64,000 bases of DNA from Gymnopilus junonius (taxonomy: Eukaryota > Basidiomycota > Agaricomycetes > Agaricales > Galerinaceae), in the NCBI GenBank assembly GCA_015501075.1, contig JADNYJ010000038.1, positions 124,001 through 188,000 on the forward strand, written 5' to 3'. This document shows, piece by piece, positions 1 to 10,721 of the stretch. A program made the position numbers and the translations under genes. Each line of letters opens with the position of its first letter. Positions within the stretch are counted from its first letter, which is position 1. Below the pieces are notes generated by a model, which worked only from the letters and a program-made list of their open reading frames with translations, was not told the origin of the DNA and ran no database searches.

Positions 1-1857
1 AAGAATTAGTGGCTTTCAGCCTTTTATTTTGCAGAATTCTTACACGAATTTCGGTCACCGCGTTCAGGAATGTCTTGTTAATCCCCAAACTTTCACCTCT
101 CTCAACTAGCCCTCGAGTGAACATCTCTGATAGACCCACAGGAGAAGAAGACGTTTGTCTTGAATGGGCTCTAACAGTGTTGTCCGAATGAGATGAAGAT
201 GCTGTCGAAGGGGGCCGGCCAGTCTGTCGTCTTGGAGGTGAATCAGGTGCACTGGAAGGTACATCCACAGGAATATCCAGTAATGTCCGATTTTCCATCA
301 CTATTGAAGCCCCAGTGGCTGGATTCGGCGCGAGTTGCAAGGCTAAAGCTTGCCGAAGAAGAAGGATGGCATGGTGAGGAGCACCTTCAATTTTTGCTGA
401 AGGTGGGGTAGGATACCGCAGTAGTGCTGTCAACTGTCCGCTGTAATCTGCAGGAATCACTAAATCCAATATCAGCAAAAATTGATAGATCTAAGTAAAT
501 ATTCCCTTGCATTCGTTACGAATCCTGATGAGCATGGCCACACAAACCCATTGCGCTAAATCCAACGAGGCATCGCAAGCAAAAAGACCATCCCACAGCT
601 TCATTGCATCAGCCATGCCGAATTCACGCGTGAAAAGCAATCTTAGCCATCGACTATTTAGTAGAGCGTCAGACGATCAATGTCCAAGCATACACCTCTA
701 CGGTAAATATTTTTTGCTTACATCCCATATATCTGAGGTTCTATTCCCGTCTTTCGTATATGTTGCCATAAGACCGGGTCACACGCCTGAAGGAGTGTCG
801 ATTGAATATTGTTACATGCTCGGACAATTGGTGCGACATAGGGCTGAATACCATCTTGGCCATTAGGGATTATAACATGATTGGGAAAAGAGGTTAACGG
901 ATTCTTTGTCGAGGACGCTGAATAAGTTGACTCTCGCCATTCATACCACTGGGAAATTCCATCCATGACAGAATTAAATAACCACCACGAATCTGCCGCA
1001 ATAAAATGTTCCGAGCAAAGTTCTTTGAGATCTTTATACTGCTCAGCTTGTAGTTCCGTTTCAACAATTGCATCGAAATGGACTGCAAGATATAGTGGTG
1101 CCAGCAGCTCATGCATTCCTCAAAAACACCTGTATAAAAATCCAATTCGATCCGGATCAAACAATGCTCACCCTGGCGATACCCTATCGATGGATTTGTA
1201 ACCGAGTATAAGAAGAGGATGTTTGTAAGCTCTGCCTGCACATTGCTTTCACGAAAGAATGGGATATCAGGAAAGCTACCAAAATCCATTAAACCCAAGG
1301 TCAGACTGCAGGCTGAAAAATACTTTTTCGTACGTGCGCTCGACATCCTGAAAGATCACCTTTCGTAACTCGACTCCTGCAAACCACTCGTTCCAGGGGT
1401 TCTGCAACCATCTTACAGATAAATCTGTGGACAAAGATAACGGCTGCTCACCTCGTTGTGCAAACTGAGAGGATTGATCATACCAAGGCTACCAGCGCCC
1501 TCCTTTTGTTTAGACTGAGCGACGATGTCCCCCTTCACATGCCTCGCATCCGGGGCGCGAGATTTCTCTTCTAGCAAATTTGAATATGACATTCTAGAAG
1601 AACGGATTGATTCGAGGAGGTTTGCAACTCGTGGTGGCAAGGAGGCATGTAAAGGTTCCTCTTTCGCCAAGAAAAGCTGTTAGGAAAAGTCAGTTAAGCA
1701 AATGAATAGACGGGTTTATCAGAGGACCTTCCAAGCAAGACTCCTGCCGGTAACGTTAATAGAATCACTGGGTCCAGAATATAATTTCTCTGCTATTATC
1801 GCATCCTTGCATTTAGAGAGCGTAAGGCCAGAAAAAAAGATAAGATCATATAATTTC
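1..1857 (-). CDS. TBC-domain Rab GTPase-activating protein (TBC1D5-like), partial
   Basis: Minus-strand, multi-exon gene cut at the left edge, so the C-terminus is missing. Spliced pieces in order: an N-terminal segment ending in RSLAWK that joins LFLAKEEPLH; a segment ending SLHNE that joins NPWNEWFAGVELRKV; then DVERT joined across intron 1276-1333 to FPDIPFFRE; then GYRQG joined to MHELLAPLYLAV; then GIEPQIYG joined to IRWLRLLFTREF near 660-719. Both catalytic fingers of the TBC fold are present: Arg in QDVERT and Gln in YRQG. The family stimulates GTP hydrolysis by Rab GTPases (TBC1D5 acts on Rab7 in endosome/retromer traffic; the exact target here is inference). Downstream comes a Ser/Pro-rich linker and a helical segment up to the edge. 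An acceptor-like TTTAG precedes the first exon I can read, so a short upstream exon carrying the start codon is expected and not located. Confidence 0.82.
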
Positions 1858-2210
1858 CTAAATGCGTCACATTACGCCGAAGATAGAAGACAATCGAGTA
1901 AACTGACTGAAGGAGATCTAGACGAGGGGCCTCGTTTGACATCTTCAGTGAGTATCTGGCCTATCGAAGCATATGTGCGGAAGGAGTTCAGTAAAAGCCT
2001 TCAGAACCCAGAGCATCAACAATGGATCTCGGTCTGCATCTGGGGTATGACGGCGTCTTATGTAATGAAGTGGCCAACAAAATTATTTAGGGGTCAATTA
2101 ATACTTGCACTTGAGCCGTCTCTCCTTGCCTTCGAACCAACAAGGACACAGTCTCCTCCCCGTCTCAAATTCCTTCAATCCAGTACTTATAAATATCTGC
2201 CGAATACTAA

Positions 2211-4054
2211 ATGGCATTAGGTACGCTTGTCATTTCCTCATCACATACTTAGTACTACTTACACGTTACACTGCATCCACGTCTTCAGGAGCGTTTCGCG
2301 GAATTCTTCCGTCGTTACAGAAGGACGATTTAAACTCGAAAAGCGCCCTCACGATTATCGACAGGGAAGTTGAAAAAGTAAAAAGCTATATGGTAACCCT
2401 GTGGAGGCAAAGGAACACATTTATTCCAATTTCACGACTCCCCCCAGAAATACTCTCTACCATATTTTACTTTGTGAAGGAAAGTGCGGCCGAAGATTCT
2501 CTATACTGGACGAAAGTCAGTCATGTCTGCCATTTATGGCGCGAAATTGCCATCAACTCTCCCTCCCTTTGGACGAACCCACCTCTTGCTTCCATACGCT
2601 GGACCGAAGAAATGCTTTCGAGGTCAAAAATGGCAAGCCTCGCAGTTTCAGCCAATTTCTGCGCATTCTCGCACCGATACGCTCCTACTATAGATCCGCT
2701 CCCCTTGATCCTTCCTCACACTCCACGTATCAAGTCTCTGGACTTATGTCACTACGATCACTATGTCATGCAGAGATTTCTCTCTCAAATGCCAGAATCA
2801 GCCCCAAGGCTAGAGCACTTGCGACTTCGCTTTGCACCTCACCCTCAACTTTCTACTTCATCAGATAGTGTCCTTTCGATGAATAAGATTTTCGAGGCGG
2901 TTAAGCTGCGTGTGCTGGAGTTGACACGATGCGCCCTAAATTGGGACTCTCGCGTCTTTGGACCACTGCTTGTGCATCTCCAGATGTCATTTATTCCAAC
3001 CAATGCTCGACCTACAGTAGAGCAGTTTTGGAATGCCTTCGATCGAATGCCCGCCTTGGAAAGCATAGAGTTTGTAGACGCCCTCCCGCTCACGAGGTCC
3101 CCTGGGTACACTCACCCACAAATCTTTCTCGATAAGCTGCGCAAGCTTACCATAAGCTCCTCGAACTCAGAAGTAGAAATATTCTTGAGTGGAATTATAT
3201 TCCCCTCCACGGTGGCAGTCAAGCTTTCTTGTAAAACGGGAACACATCATGATGAAGGATTTCGTAGTGTACTCACACAGGTGTCATCATTCTTTTCGAG
3301 CTCAGTAAGCCGCCCAGGGATGAAGATTCGTGAACTGGATGTCTATCCAAGCTCGTATGTGATGAACGGTTATTCCACTCGGTTCATAATAAAATCATCT
3401 GATGATGACTCTCCGAGCATGAGGATAGTGCTTCCAGACCTCGATCTCGACCTCCAAACGATTTTGGGGGGAATTCCGCGCATAATATGCAATCAAGTTG
3501 TCCAGGATTTCTGTGCCTCAATGCCTTTAACAAATCTCGTTGCATTACGTTTTGGCGAAGCTTCTCTCCTGTCGATGGACACTCTAGCAGAATCATTTGG
3601 TACACTTCCACACCTGCGTTCGCTTTCGGTCTCTGGATCAAATGCGCACAATCTCGTATTGGCCCTGCAAAAAGTTCAATTGCATCCTTCAACGAACTAC
3701 AGAGACACGCCTCCGAGCCTATACTTTCAAAGTCTTTGTTCGATTTCGATGGATGACATATACTTTTATGATGACGACGGGGATATGACGGTTGGCTTGT
3801 TGGAAGATTGTTTCATTTGGAGATACGAGTGCGGGGCAGAAATTCATACTCTTAAACTTACGGAGTGTTCTCGACTCGTGAGTAGTGACGTAGAGCGTCT
3901 TCGAGAAATCATTGTTGATATTGAGTGGGATGAACTGGAGACGGGTTTTAGTGATGAAGACGAAGACGAAGACGACAACGACTTGTACGACGATTACTTG
4001 GACGACGACGACATTTATTCAGACGATGACTATGCTACTTTAGCTTGGTATTGA
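2211..4054 (+). CDS. F-box/LRR-type protein with acidic tail
   Basis: Start ATG at 2211 gives a tiny exon (MAL plus one base), then a 68-bp intron 2221-2288, then one long exon; about 591 residues. This start is supported by the downstream paralogue, which has the same tiny exon, phase and intron length. A coiled segment (IIDREVEKVKSYM) precedes an F-box-like motif (ISRLPPEILSTIF, then VSHVCHLWREIAINSPSLW), followed by irregular leucine-rich repeats. The tail is extremely acidic (runs of D and E from about 3950). F-box proteins are substrate receptors of SCF ubiquitin ligases; the family is strongly expanded in Agaricomycetes and individual substrates are unknown. The neighbour at 5435 is a decayed tandem copy. 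Confidence 0.85.
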
Positions 4055-4240
4055 AAGTTCGAATACCGTTACCACGCCTTATTTTCATTTAGGCATCTGG
4101 CGACTTACTACTGATAATACTTTACTATCTAATACCTTCATCACAACCGTTTCGTCCCCAACTTGAATTAATCAATCAAATCAAACGAAAGATATCTATG
4201 ATATAATGAGAGCTCGATTATCTACCAAAGATATTATCAG

Positions 4241-4372
4241 GTGACGTGCAAATGACTGCCGCCGACAAAGTGGGTCGAGGGCGCAACCCCCGCAAGACCT
4301 TGGCCAAGTGTAGCAGGCAAGTAGGCGAAGCGAGCCCGCCGACCGTCGACGCGTAGCCACGGGGCCAAACAG
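4241..4372. other. GC-rich island abutting the foldback element
   Basis: A visibly GC-rich block (for example gcgagcccgccgaccgtcgacgcg around 4330-4352) inside otherwise AT-rich intergenic DNA, directly before the left inverted-repeat arm. It has no long open frame. It may be the outer part of the same mobile element or a remnant of another; no function can be assigned. Confidence 0.35.
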
Positions 4373-4374
4373 GG

Positions 4375-4461
4375 GGTGTCCAGCGTTGTTGTCCGCGATA
4401 TCAACTTATCAACCTATCCCGCCTGGTCGTGAGATTGTGGCTGTGATTGCCATTTCGGGAA
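4375..4461 (+). repeat. Left inverted-repeat arm
   Basis: Matches the reverse complement of 5166-5248 over nearly its whole length, apart from an 8-bp duplication near 4405 and a few substitutions around 4385-4392. Confidence 0.8.
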
Positions 4462-5165
4462 CCCGTATTTTTGACTCTTTTATCTCGTTGATCTAAGCAC
4501 GTCCCCGCTTGTATTGCCTCGCTGACGACATCGTAGAGGTTCTACCACGTTTCTGTGGCGAACCTTGGTCTACTAAGTCATCACTATTAAGTACAAGATT
4601 GTCTTCACGCATCTAGTTGTATGTTTTCGGTCAATACCAATTGCAGTCTCTTCAAAACGCGAGATATGCATGTCAATCAGCAAGTCCCCGTTGATGTCCT
4701 GGATTGCCTTTTTACTCCCGGGTAGTGAGTGCTCGACCATTATGTGATATACCATGTTATACTTCCAAATTATGCGAGGCATATCTCCAACAGAAGACCG
4801 CGGGCAGAGTGTGCACCTAATTGGGACATTTGTGCATGGAGTACAGACGGACGACTTCGTTGCGGCCGTATAGTTCATATTTTTATGGTGATATGGACAA
4901 TTTGTGCATCACAGAGTCACTAAGTATCGGTATTGAATTTTTCTGTGGTTTCTTTGGTCTCGGCATAGAAGATGAGGATGAGATGCAGTAGGTGTTCTAC
5001 GGAATCACCTAGAAGTCAAACCATTTTATATGCAAACTACAGAAATATTGTAATAATTACAACAGAGCATCTCCTTGGTGAACGCCACCTTGTTTTGCTT
5101 CACCAAGAAGCACATCTTGCTGCTCGTTGACGATATTGTTATCGTTGTACTCGCTTTTCACTGGC

Positions 5166-5248
5166 TTCCCGAAATGGCAATCACAGCCACAATCTCACGA
5201 CCAGGCGGGATAGGTTGATATCGCGGAAAACTCCGCTGGACACACCCT
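5166..5248 (-). repeat. Right inverted-repeat arm
   Basis: Inverted partner of 4375-4461; the inner boundary is at ttcccgaaatgg and the outer boundary at ccgctggacacacc. Confidence 0.8.
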
Positions 5249-5434
5249 GGGGCCAAACCTGGCCAAACCAATTATAAACAACGGCTTATGTAATGCGATA
5301 GACAAAAGAAATGTTTAATAGTACACGCCCTTGGTTACTTGAACCCAACCCCACTTGCTTTCTAACGAACGAGGAAATTTCTTCCTCAAATGATTGTAAT
5401 TCACTCCTTGACATAACTTGCTACAAAATTTATA

Positions 5435-7261
5435 ATGGCGTTAGGTGGGTCTGATTTGATTATTAGTCAACTGGCTGAAAAGAGCAACCCTTTTTCGCAT
5501 GCGCGCTTTCAGAAGGGTTTCATGTATCCGTCTCATCTCTACTGGACGACGAATCAAATTCTACAAGCGCCATACTAATAATAGATCAGGAAGTCGAAAA
5601 TGTGAAAAGCTACATGAGAGCTTTGTGGAGGCGAAGACACGCCTTCGTTCCAATTTCCCGACTCCCCCCCGAAATCCTTTCTGAGTTTTTTATTTTCTGA
5701 ACGAAAATAAGTTCGTTGATCCCCTATACTGGACCAAAGTCAGTCATGTGTGCCATGCGTGGCACGAAATTCCCATCAACTCCCCCTCTCTTTGGACGAA
5801 ACCACCTCTTGCCTCCACACGCTGGACAGAAGAAATGCTTTCTAGATCGAAAATGGCAAGCCTTACAGTATCAACTGGCTTCAGCACCACAGGCTTCCGG
5901 AAACCAAAGTCCGAGGCGCTTTTTATGGTCCTTCCACACGCTTCACGCATAAAAACTCTGGATCTTTCCCATTATGATTCTTCTGTTATGCAAAAATTCA
6001 TCTCTGGGATTTCACAATCAGCGCCGAAGCTAGAACAGCTACGATTACAGTTTCTCCCTACTCCTCATTCTGTCTCTGTTTTGCCTGATTGTGTTCTTTC
6101 GATGGATAATGTCTACGAGGCAGATAGGTTGCGCGAGCTCGAGTTGACACGATGTACGGTCTGTTGGGATTCGCAACTGTTGGGACCCCAGCTTGTATAT
6201 CTTTAAATATTGTCCATCCCAACAGTTGCTCGACCATCAATAGACCAGTTTTTGCGTGCTTTTAATCGAATGCCTGCGTTGGAGACCGTAGACCTTCGAG
6301 ATGCCCTCCCAGTCACGCGGCGCTCTGGGAATTCCTCCATACATCCAAAAATCTTTCTAAACACCTTCGCTCGCTTACAATAGAGTCCTCCAACTCGGGA
6401 GCAGAAATGTTTTTCAGTAACATTTCATTTCATCCTACTGTTTCTGTCGAATTCATTTGTCAGGCTGAAACAAATGATGATGAAAGATTTAATGATGTAC
6501 TTTCTCATGCCGCATCTCTCTCTTCAGCCTCAGTAAGCCATCCAGGAGCAAATTTTCGTACACTAGAAATCACTCCAGGCTTAAATGCGATAAGCGGTTA
6601 TAGCAGTCAATTCCGAACATATTCAACGGTCGTCTCCGATCGTGATATTGACTCAGACCTGACAACTCCCAACCTCACTGTTGACCTTTTGACAGCCGTG
6701 TGTCAACCTGATCAGCTTGTTCGGTATTTTTGTGCCTCGATGCCTTTAACAAACCTCGTTAGGTTGCGTTTATATCCCACCTCTATCCTGCCATTATCAT
6801 GGAAAACTTTGGCAGAAACGTTAGGGGTCCTTCCACATCTGTGCTCCGTGTCCGTATCAGGTGGTCTCGCCCATAGCTTCGTGCTGGCTTTGCAAGAAAT
6901 TCAGCCCAATAGGCTTTCGACAACAGTCGGACCTGTCCCGGTGTACTTCCCGAGCCTTCGTTCAATCTCATTGGAAAATGTAACGTTTGACAGCCATTAC
7001 GAAGATCTGAATATTGGCTTGCTACAGGACTGCCTCATATGGAGATACGACTGTGGTGCAGAAATCCGTCAAGTCAATCTCATGGAATGTTCTCGGCTCG
7101 ACTGCGATGCCGTGGACCTACTTCGAGAAATTATTATTGATGTGGAGTGGGATGACCTTGAGGTGGGATTTACTGAATCTGAGGAAGAATTTTTTGACGA
7201 TTATTATAACGGGGGATATTATTCGGACGATGATATTGATACTCTCCATTTTCTCTGGTAA
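5435..7261 (+). pseudogene. Decayed tandem copy of the F-box gene
   Basis: Aligns with the gene at 2211-4054 from start to acidic tail: same tiny first exon (ATG at 5435), same 68-bp intron (5445-5512), same F-box (ISRLPPEIL, VSHVCHAWHEI), same LRR body and a DE-rich C-terminus. Three lesions break the frame. One base is missing near 5690, between EFFIF and NENKFVDPLYW. An in-frame TAA at about 6204-6206 sits where the intact copy has a Gln codon. One base is missing near 6370, between KIFL and LTIESSNSG. The last 284 codons (from 6407) are open. Two of the three lesions are single-base changes in T or A runs, so they could be sequencing error; the TAA looks like a true nonsense change. No intron can explain them, because the intact copy is continuous across these sites. 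Confidence 0.75.
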
Positions 7262-7707
7262 TAAAAAAATTAGTGCGCTGTTACATAACTTGACGTATCA
7301 TTCAAGTTATTCATATATTGTACATAACATTTCAGAAATGAATCCCTTCATATGCTCGATGGTGAACCACCTAATGGCAAGCATTTGGAATCTGGAAGTC
7401 AAATAGACGTCCTCGAAGAGTCGTAACTACATATCCGAAACAAAGTAGCGATTATGGACAAATCTGACTGACAGGGAAACGAGTATTGCGCTTCAACATA
7501 ATGATCTGCAATCTGTAACGACCCAGGTGAGCCTTCGTCAATCCTTCATCAAACAGACCGCTGATTCTCGATAACTGGACGCGTAGAGAAAGCAAAGCCC
7601 ACAAATAAAAGCAACATAATGTCAGCTGCTTCTAGACCCAAGCATGCCACTGTGGAAATTATTCCTCCGTGCTCGTAAGAAATGGTGTACCAATTACGGA
7701 GACTAAA
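7262..7707. other. Intergenic, no gene seen
   Basis: 3' flanks of the F-box remnant (+) and of RMD5 (-), which converge here. Only short frames lacking recognisable motifs; no repeat noted. Confidence 0.5.
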
Positions 7708-9138
7708 CTACAAGTACAGTCGCTTGGCTGATCCAACAGCCGTCTCAACGGGACAGTACGGGCATTTGGAACGACTGAGCGAAGGTTAAAAATTGAGATA
7801 ATATAGAGCGATAACAAAGCATGAACATACCCTCCCGATTTGTTGAGCTTCTGCAGACTGTCCTTTGAGATAACGTGCCCACAAGTCATCATCATCGGCG
7901 GGTTAGCATCCGTAGATTGTTCTTTTGACACAAGACAGGCGAATATTGAGTGATATCGGTTTTCTGATGGTAGAGGAATTTCAATCTGGGAAGAATGTTA
8001 AGTTAAAAGAATGGCAAGCTGGCAGGAAGCGCGACGCACAGGCAGTTCATCGATTTGACTCCATTCTCCCTTTCGGTCACCCAACACCTTCCTGCCCTTC
8101 TCAATGCGAGCCAACGCACCCCCACCGCCAATGTCTCCTACCACTCGGAGTGGGACCTGACGACTCATACCAAGACTAGCACAGTACTCTTTGGCGAATA
8201 AGGGTTCAAGATCGAAATGGAGAGTAGGGAGTGCTAAGTCCTTGTATATTGAAGTCTGGAGTCTTGAGAGAGGAAGAAAGGCTACGCATGCCATAAGCCT
8301 CCGAAATTCTACTTCGTGATCCTTGTAGAATGGACGAAGGTTTGTGTTAGCATAGGATATTGCTGGTAGAGGATTAGGCGGGTGAGAGGATAGAAGTAAG
8401 CGGATGTATTGTGAGCGATGGAGATAGAATTCAAGTGGTGAATTACGCGACCGGAGAAACTCTTGATGGGCTTTTGCCCATCTAAAAAAGAGTTCAATAA
8501 ACGTTAATTGACTAAGTAAAAAGACCGGAAACGTACACAATGGCTGGTGCTATGTCTTGATTTCGAAGTGCCTTGAGAATCTGATGAAGCTCAACAAACT
8601 GTATACGAAGGTCGCCAGGTATCTTGACATTGGACTCCTGCATCCATCAAGTGATCAGAAAGGGTAATTAAATAGCCTGTTGCGGACATACCTGAAGAAA
8701 GGTCTCGGCAACGTCAAATTGCCCAGTCCGCAGGAGATGCAAAGCAACAGTGCGTTCTAAGGCGGCCACAGAGGGTGCGGACGAGAATAGATCCGAGTAT
8801 GATGGTAATGGCGATGGGAATTTCTAAAGAGACGAATAGTCAGCGCTCTTGAAATTAAATTCGAAAGACGATTGATATACCTTGTCCAGTGCCTTGCCAA
8901 AACGAGAGAGGACATTGTACACTTCTTTTTGTCGCTCATCGACTTCCTTCTTCTTGGCTTCTACGACTTGCGCTAGTCTCCTGAGATCGTCTTCGGTACA
9001 ATTGCCTGCTAGAAACGCCTTCTTTGCCGCCTGCAGAGATAACAGAAGGGAATCCAGAGAGTGAGCGATTGAAGGGCCTTTGCCATTGCCAGCCGTCAGC
9101 TTCTCCAGCTTGGTCAGTTCCTTGAGTAGAGGGTCCAT
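7708..9138 (-). CDS. RMD5: GID/CTLH complex RING E3 ubiquitin ligase
   Basis: Rmd5/Gid2 is a RING subunit of the GID (CTLH) ubiquitin ligase, which in yeast marks gluconeogenic enzymes for degradation when glucose returns. The start ATG at 9138 opens [14 protein letters not shown] and a coiled N-terminal helix. Further exons hold the CTLH/CRA helical region ([27 protein letters not shown] helices, MACVAFLPL). The C-terminus is an RING-Gid-type zinc finger: [21 protein letters not shown], then across an intron [19 protein letters not shown] and the stop at 7708. The Cys-x-Pro-Val, CGH and CPYC spacing is typical of the family. An alternative in-frame upstream ATG at 9249 would overlap the next gene's start and is unlikely. 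Confidence 0.9.
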
Positions 9139-9247
9139 TTGAAAGATAAGATGACGAAAGGTGCAGAGAGTAGTTGCTGACAAAGCGATGTGAACCCAAA
9201 TTGGAAAGTTGCTAAATTTAGTCTCGTTTTTCAAGTTACCCAACACC
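9139..9247. promoter_or_regulatory. Shared promoter region RMD5/NSA1
   Basis: Only 109 bp separate the two divergent start codons, so both promoters and 5' UTRs must lie here or overlap the neighbouring coding sequence. No clear TATA box is visible. Confidence 0.6.
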
Positions 9248-10683
9248 ATGTCGCGATTCCTCTTGGGAGATGAACTGGGAAATATAAAGGCATTCCATTA
9301 TTCCCCCGATAGCTCTCAGGAGTTGAAGACTAGTCTTAAGACCGTCTATCACTCAGAAAGTTCTACCAGTGTTGTGCAGCATCTCTCAACTTCCAGTTCT
9401 CCTTCAGGAACGACAGTATGTGGTTTCGCAATCTCAGTTGTGCGTTTGGTGTCACAGAAAAAGCTTGCTGCAGCCTTTTCAAACGGATCTTGCTCCGTAT
9501 CTAGGTTGAACGATGACGATAGCCAGGACATGATGCTGGAATGGAAAGAACCTCGTCTCGTCGCTTCGGACAAGTTTATCGGGATGTCAATAAACAAAAA
9601 GTTGTATCGCCTTTTTCCACATCTTGTAGGCTATTTATTTATAAATATTATTGCAGCTCTGTCTATACATGCACTTCAAGTGGGATGCTCCGCAAGACAC
9701 CCATCTCCCAAGGAGATTCAGACGACACGCCCAACGGGTCCCACTCGTCTACCGGCCTCGTTCCCAGTCGACTTTGTGATTGGAGGTTGTCAGAGAATGG
9801 CGAGACCTTCACTTACGGTGGTGACGAAGTCGACCTCTCCGTATGGGATACCGAGCGCGCCTTCCTGCCCCAACAAAAAGAAAGTTCGGCCGCGGGTTCT
9901 AAAAAGCGAAAGAGAAACGACTTATTTCCAGCAGAAATATGGAGGGCTAGGAATGTACGTCCTTCCATATTCTTTTTTTAGGTGACTTAACTTGAGACAA
10001 CAGCTCTCGAACGACGGTCTCAATCTTCGTCAACCAGTCCGAATCACTGCGCTTACCTACTTATGCTCATCCTCCTTTGGCCATGATCTAATGTCAGGGA
10101 CTCAATTTGGTGATGTTCGGCGGTACGACACCAGAGCTGCTCGTAAGCCAGTCTCTAATTGGAATGGACTGGGAGGAAAGGTGGGAGGCATAAAATCGCT
10201 CGAGAAAGGGTTCTCAGAGCAGTCAGTATTTTGAATACTTTCTAAGTGGAAGGCATCACAAACTTATCTGCTATAATAGCGAATTGTTCGTCAGTGACAG
10301 TGGCACGAATATGTCATCGATAGATCTTCGTACTGGAGGCATTTTGTACAGTTACAAAGGTTTGGATGATCTCTTATTGTGTGCAACTTGCCTGACTAGG
10401 ATCGACAGGGGTATCAGGGGCCGTCATATCCACTGCACAATCACCTGGCTTTCTGGTCTCTGTGGCACTAGATAGATATGCTCGTGTCCACAGCACGGTC
10501 GCTCCTCCTGTGCAGCCAAAGGCCCATCAGGAACGAAAAGGCGAAGTGCTAGAAAAAACTTATCTCACGTCCACCCCTACTATAGTTGTATGGGACAAAC
10601 GAGAGGTCACAAAAATTCCTCAAGAAAATGCGACGGAGGACGATGATGATGATGTTTGGGAAAATATGGAGCACGTTGATTAA
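9248..10683 (+). CDS. NSA1: Ribosome biogenesis protein Nsa1 (WDR74 homologue)
   Basis: A nuclear WD40-repeat protein of pre-60S particles, needed for large-subunit maturation (works with the AAA ATPase Rix7/NVL in the characterised homologues). Start ATG at 9248 gives SRFLLGDELGNIKAF. Later exons show VYSCTSSGMLR, LCDWRLSENGETFTYGGDEV with LSVWDTERAF, a basic KKRKRND stretch, ITALTYLCSSSFG, GTQFGDVRRYDTRAARKP, ELFVSDSGTNMSSIDLRT, FLVSVALDRYARVHS and a DE-rich end before TAA at 10681-10683. Blade order and the basic/acidic ends fit the family. About five introns are inferred. It ends only 38 bp from the stop of the convergent pirin gene. Confidence 0.88.
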
Positions 10684-10721
10684 ACTCCCTGGATTCGTAC
10701 ATATATTGTAGCAATATTTAT

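Larger units (their letters stand above)
4361..5260. mobile_element. Foldback/MITE-like element with long inverted arms
   Basis: Two arms of about 85-95 bp are inverted copies of each other and enclose about 700 bp. The shared core, read on the left arm, runs through tgtccagcg, ccgcgatatcaac, ctatcccgcctggtcgtgag and tggctgtgattgccatttcg. The left arm carries an extra 8 bp (a small tandem duplication of ttatcaac). The interior has no recognisable transposase; its longest frame, on the minus strand at 4573-4878 (101 codons), has no recognisable domain. The structure fits a non-autonomous DNA element. The outer ends and any target-site duplication are not clear. Confidence 0.6.

Noticed and set aside
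1702..2220. 172-codon plus-strand open frame
   Set aside because: It overlaps the first readable exons of the minus-strand TBC gene, begins without family-like sequence and ends inside the first exon of the F-box gene.
4573..4878. 101-codon minus frame inside the foldback element
   Set aside because: No transposase motif or recognisable domain; likely chance.
9139..9249. Extending RMD5 to the upstream in-frame ATG at 9249
   Set aside because: It would overlap the NSA1 start codon and add residues unlike the family; MDPLLKEL at 9138 fits Rmd5 proteins.
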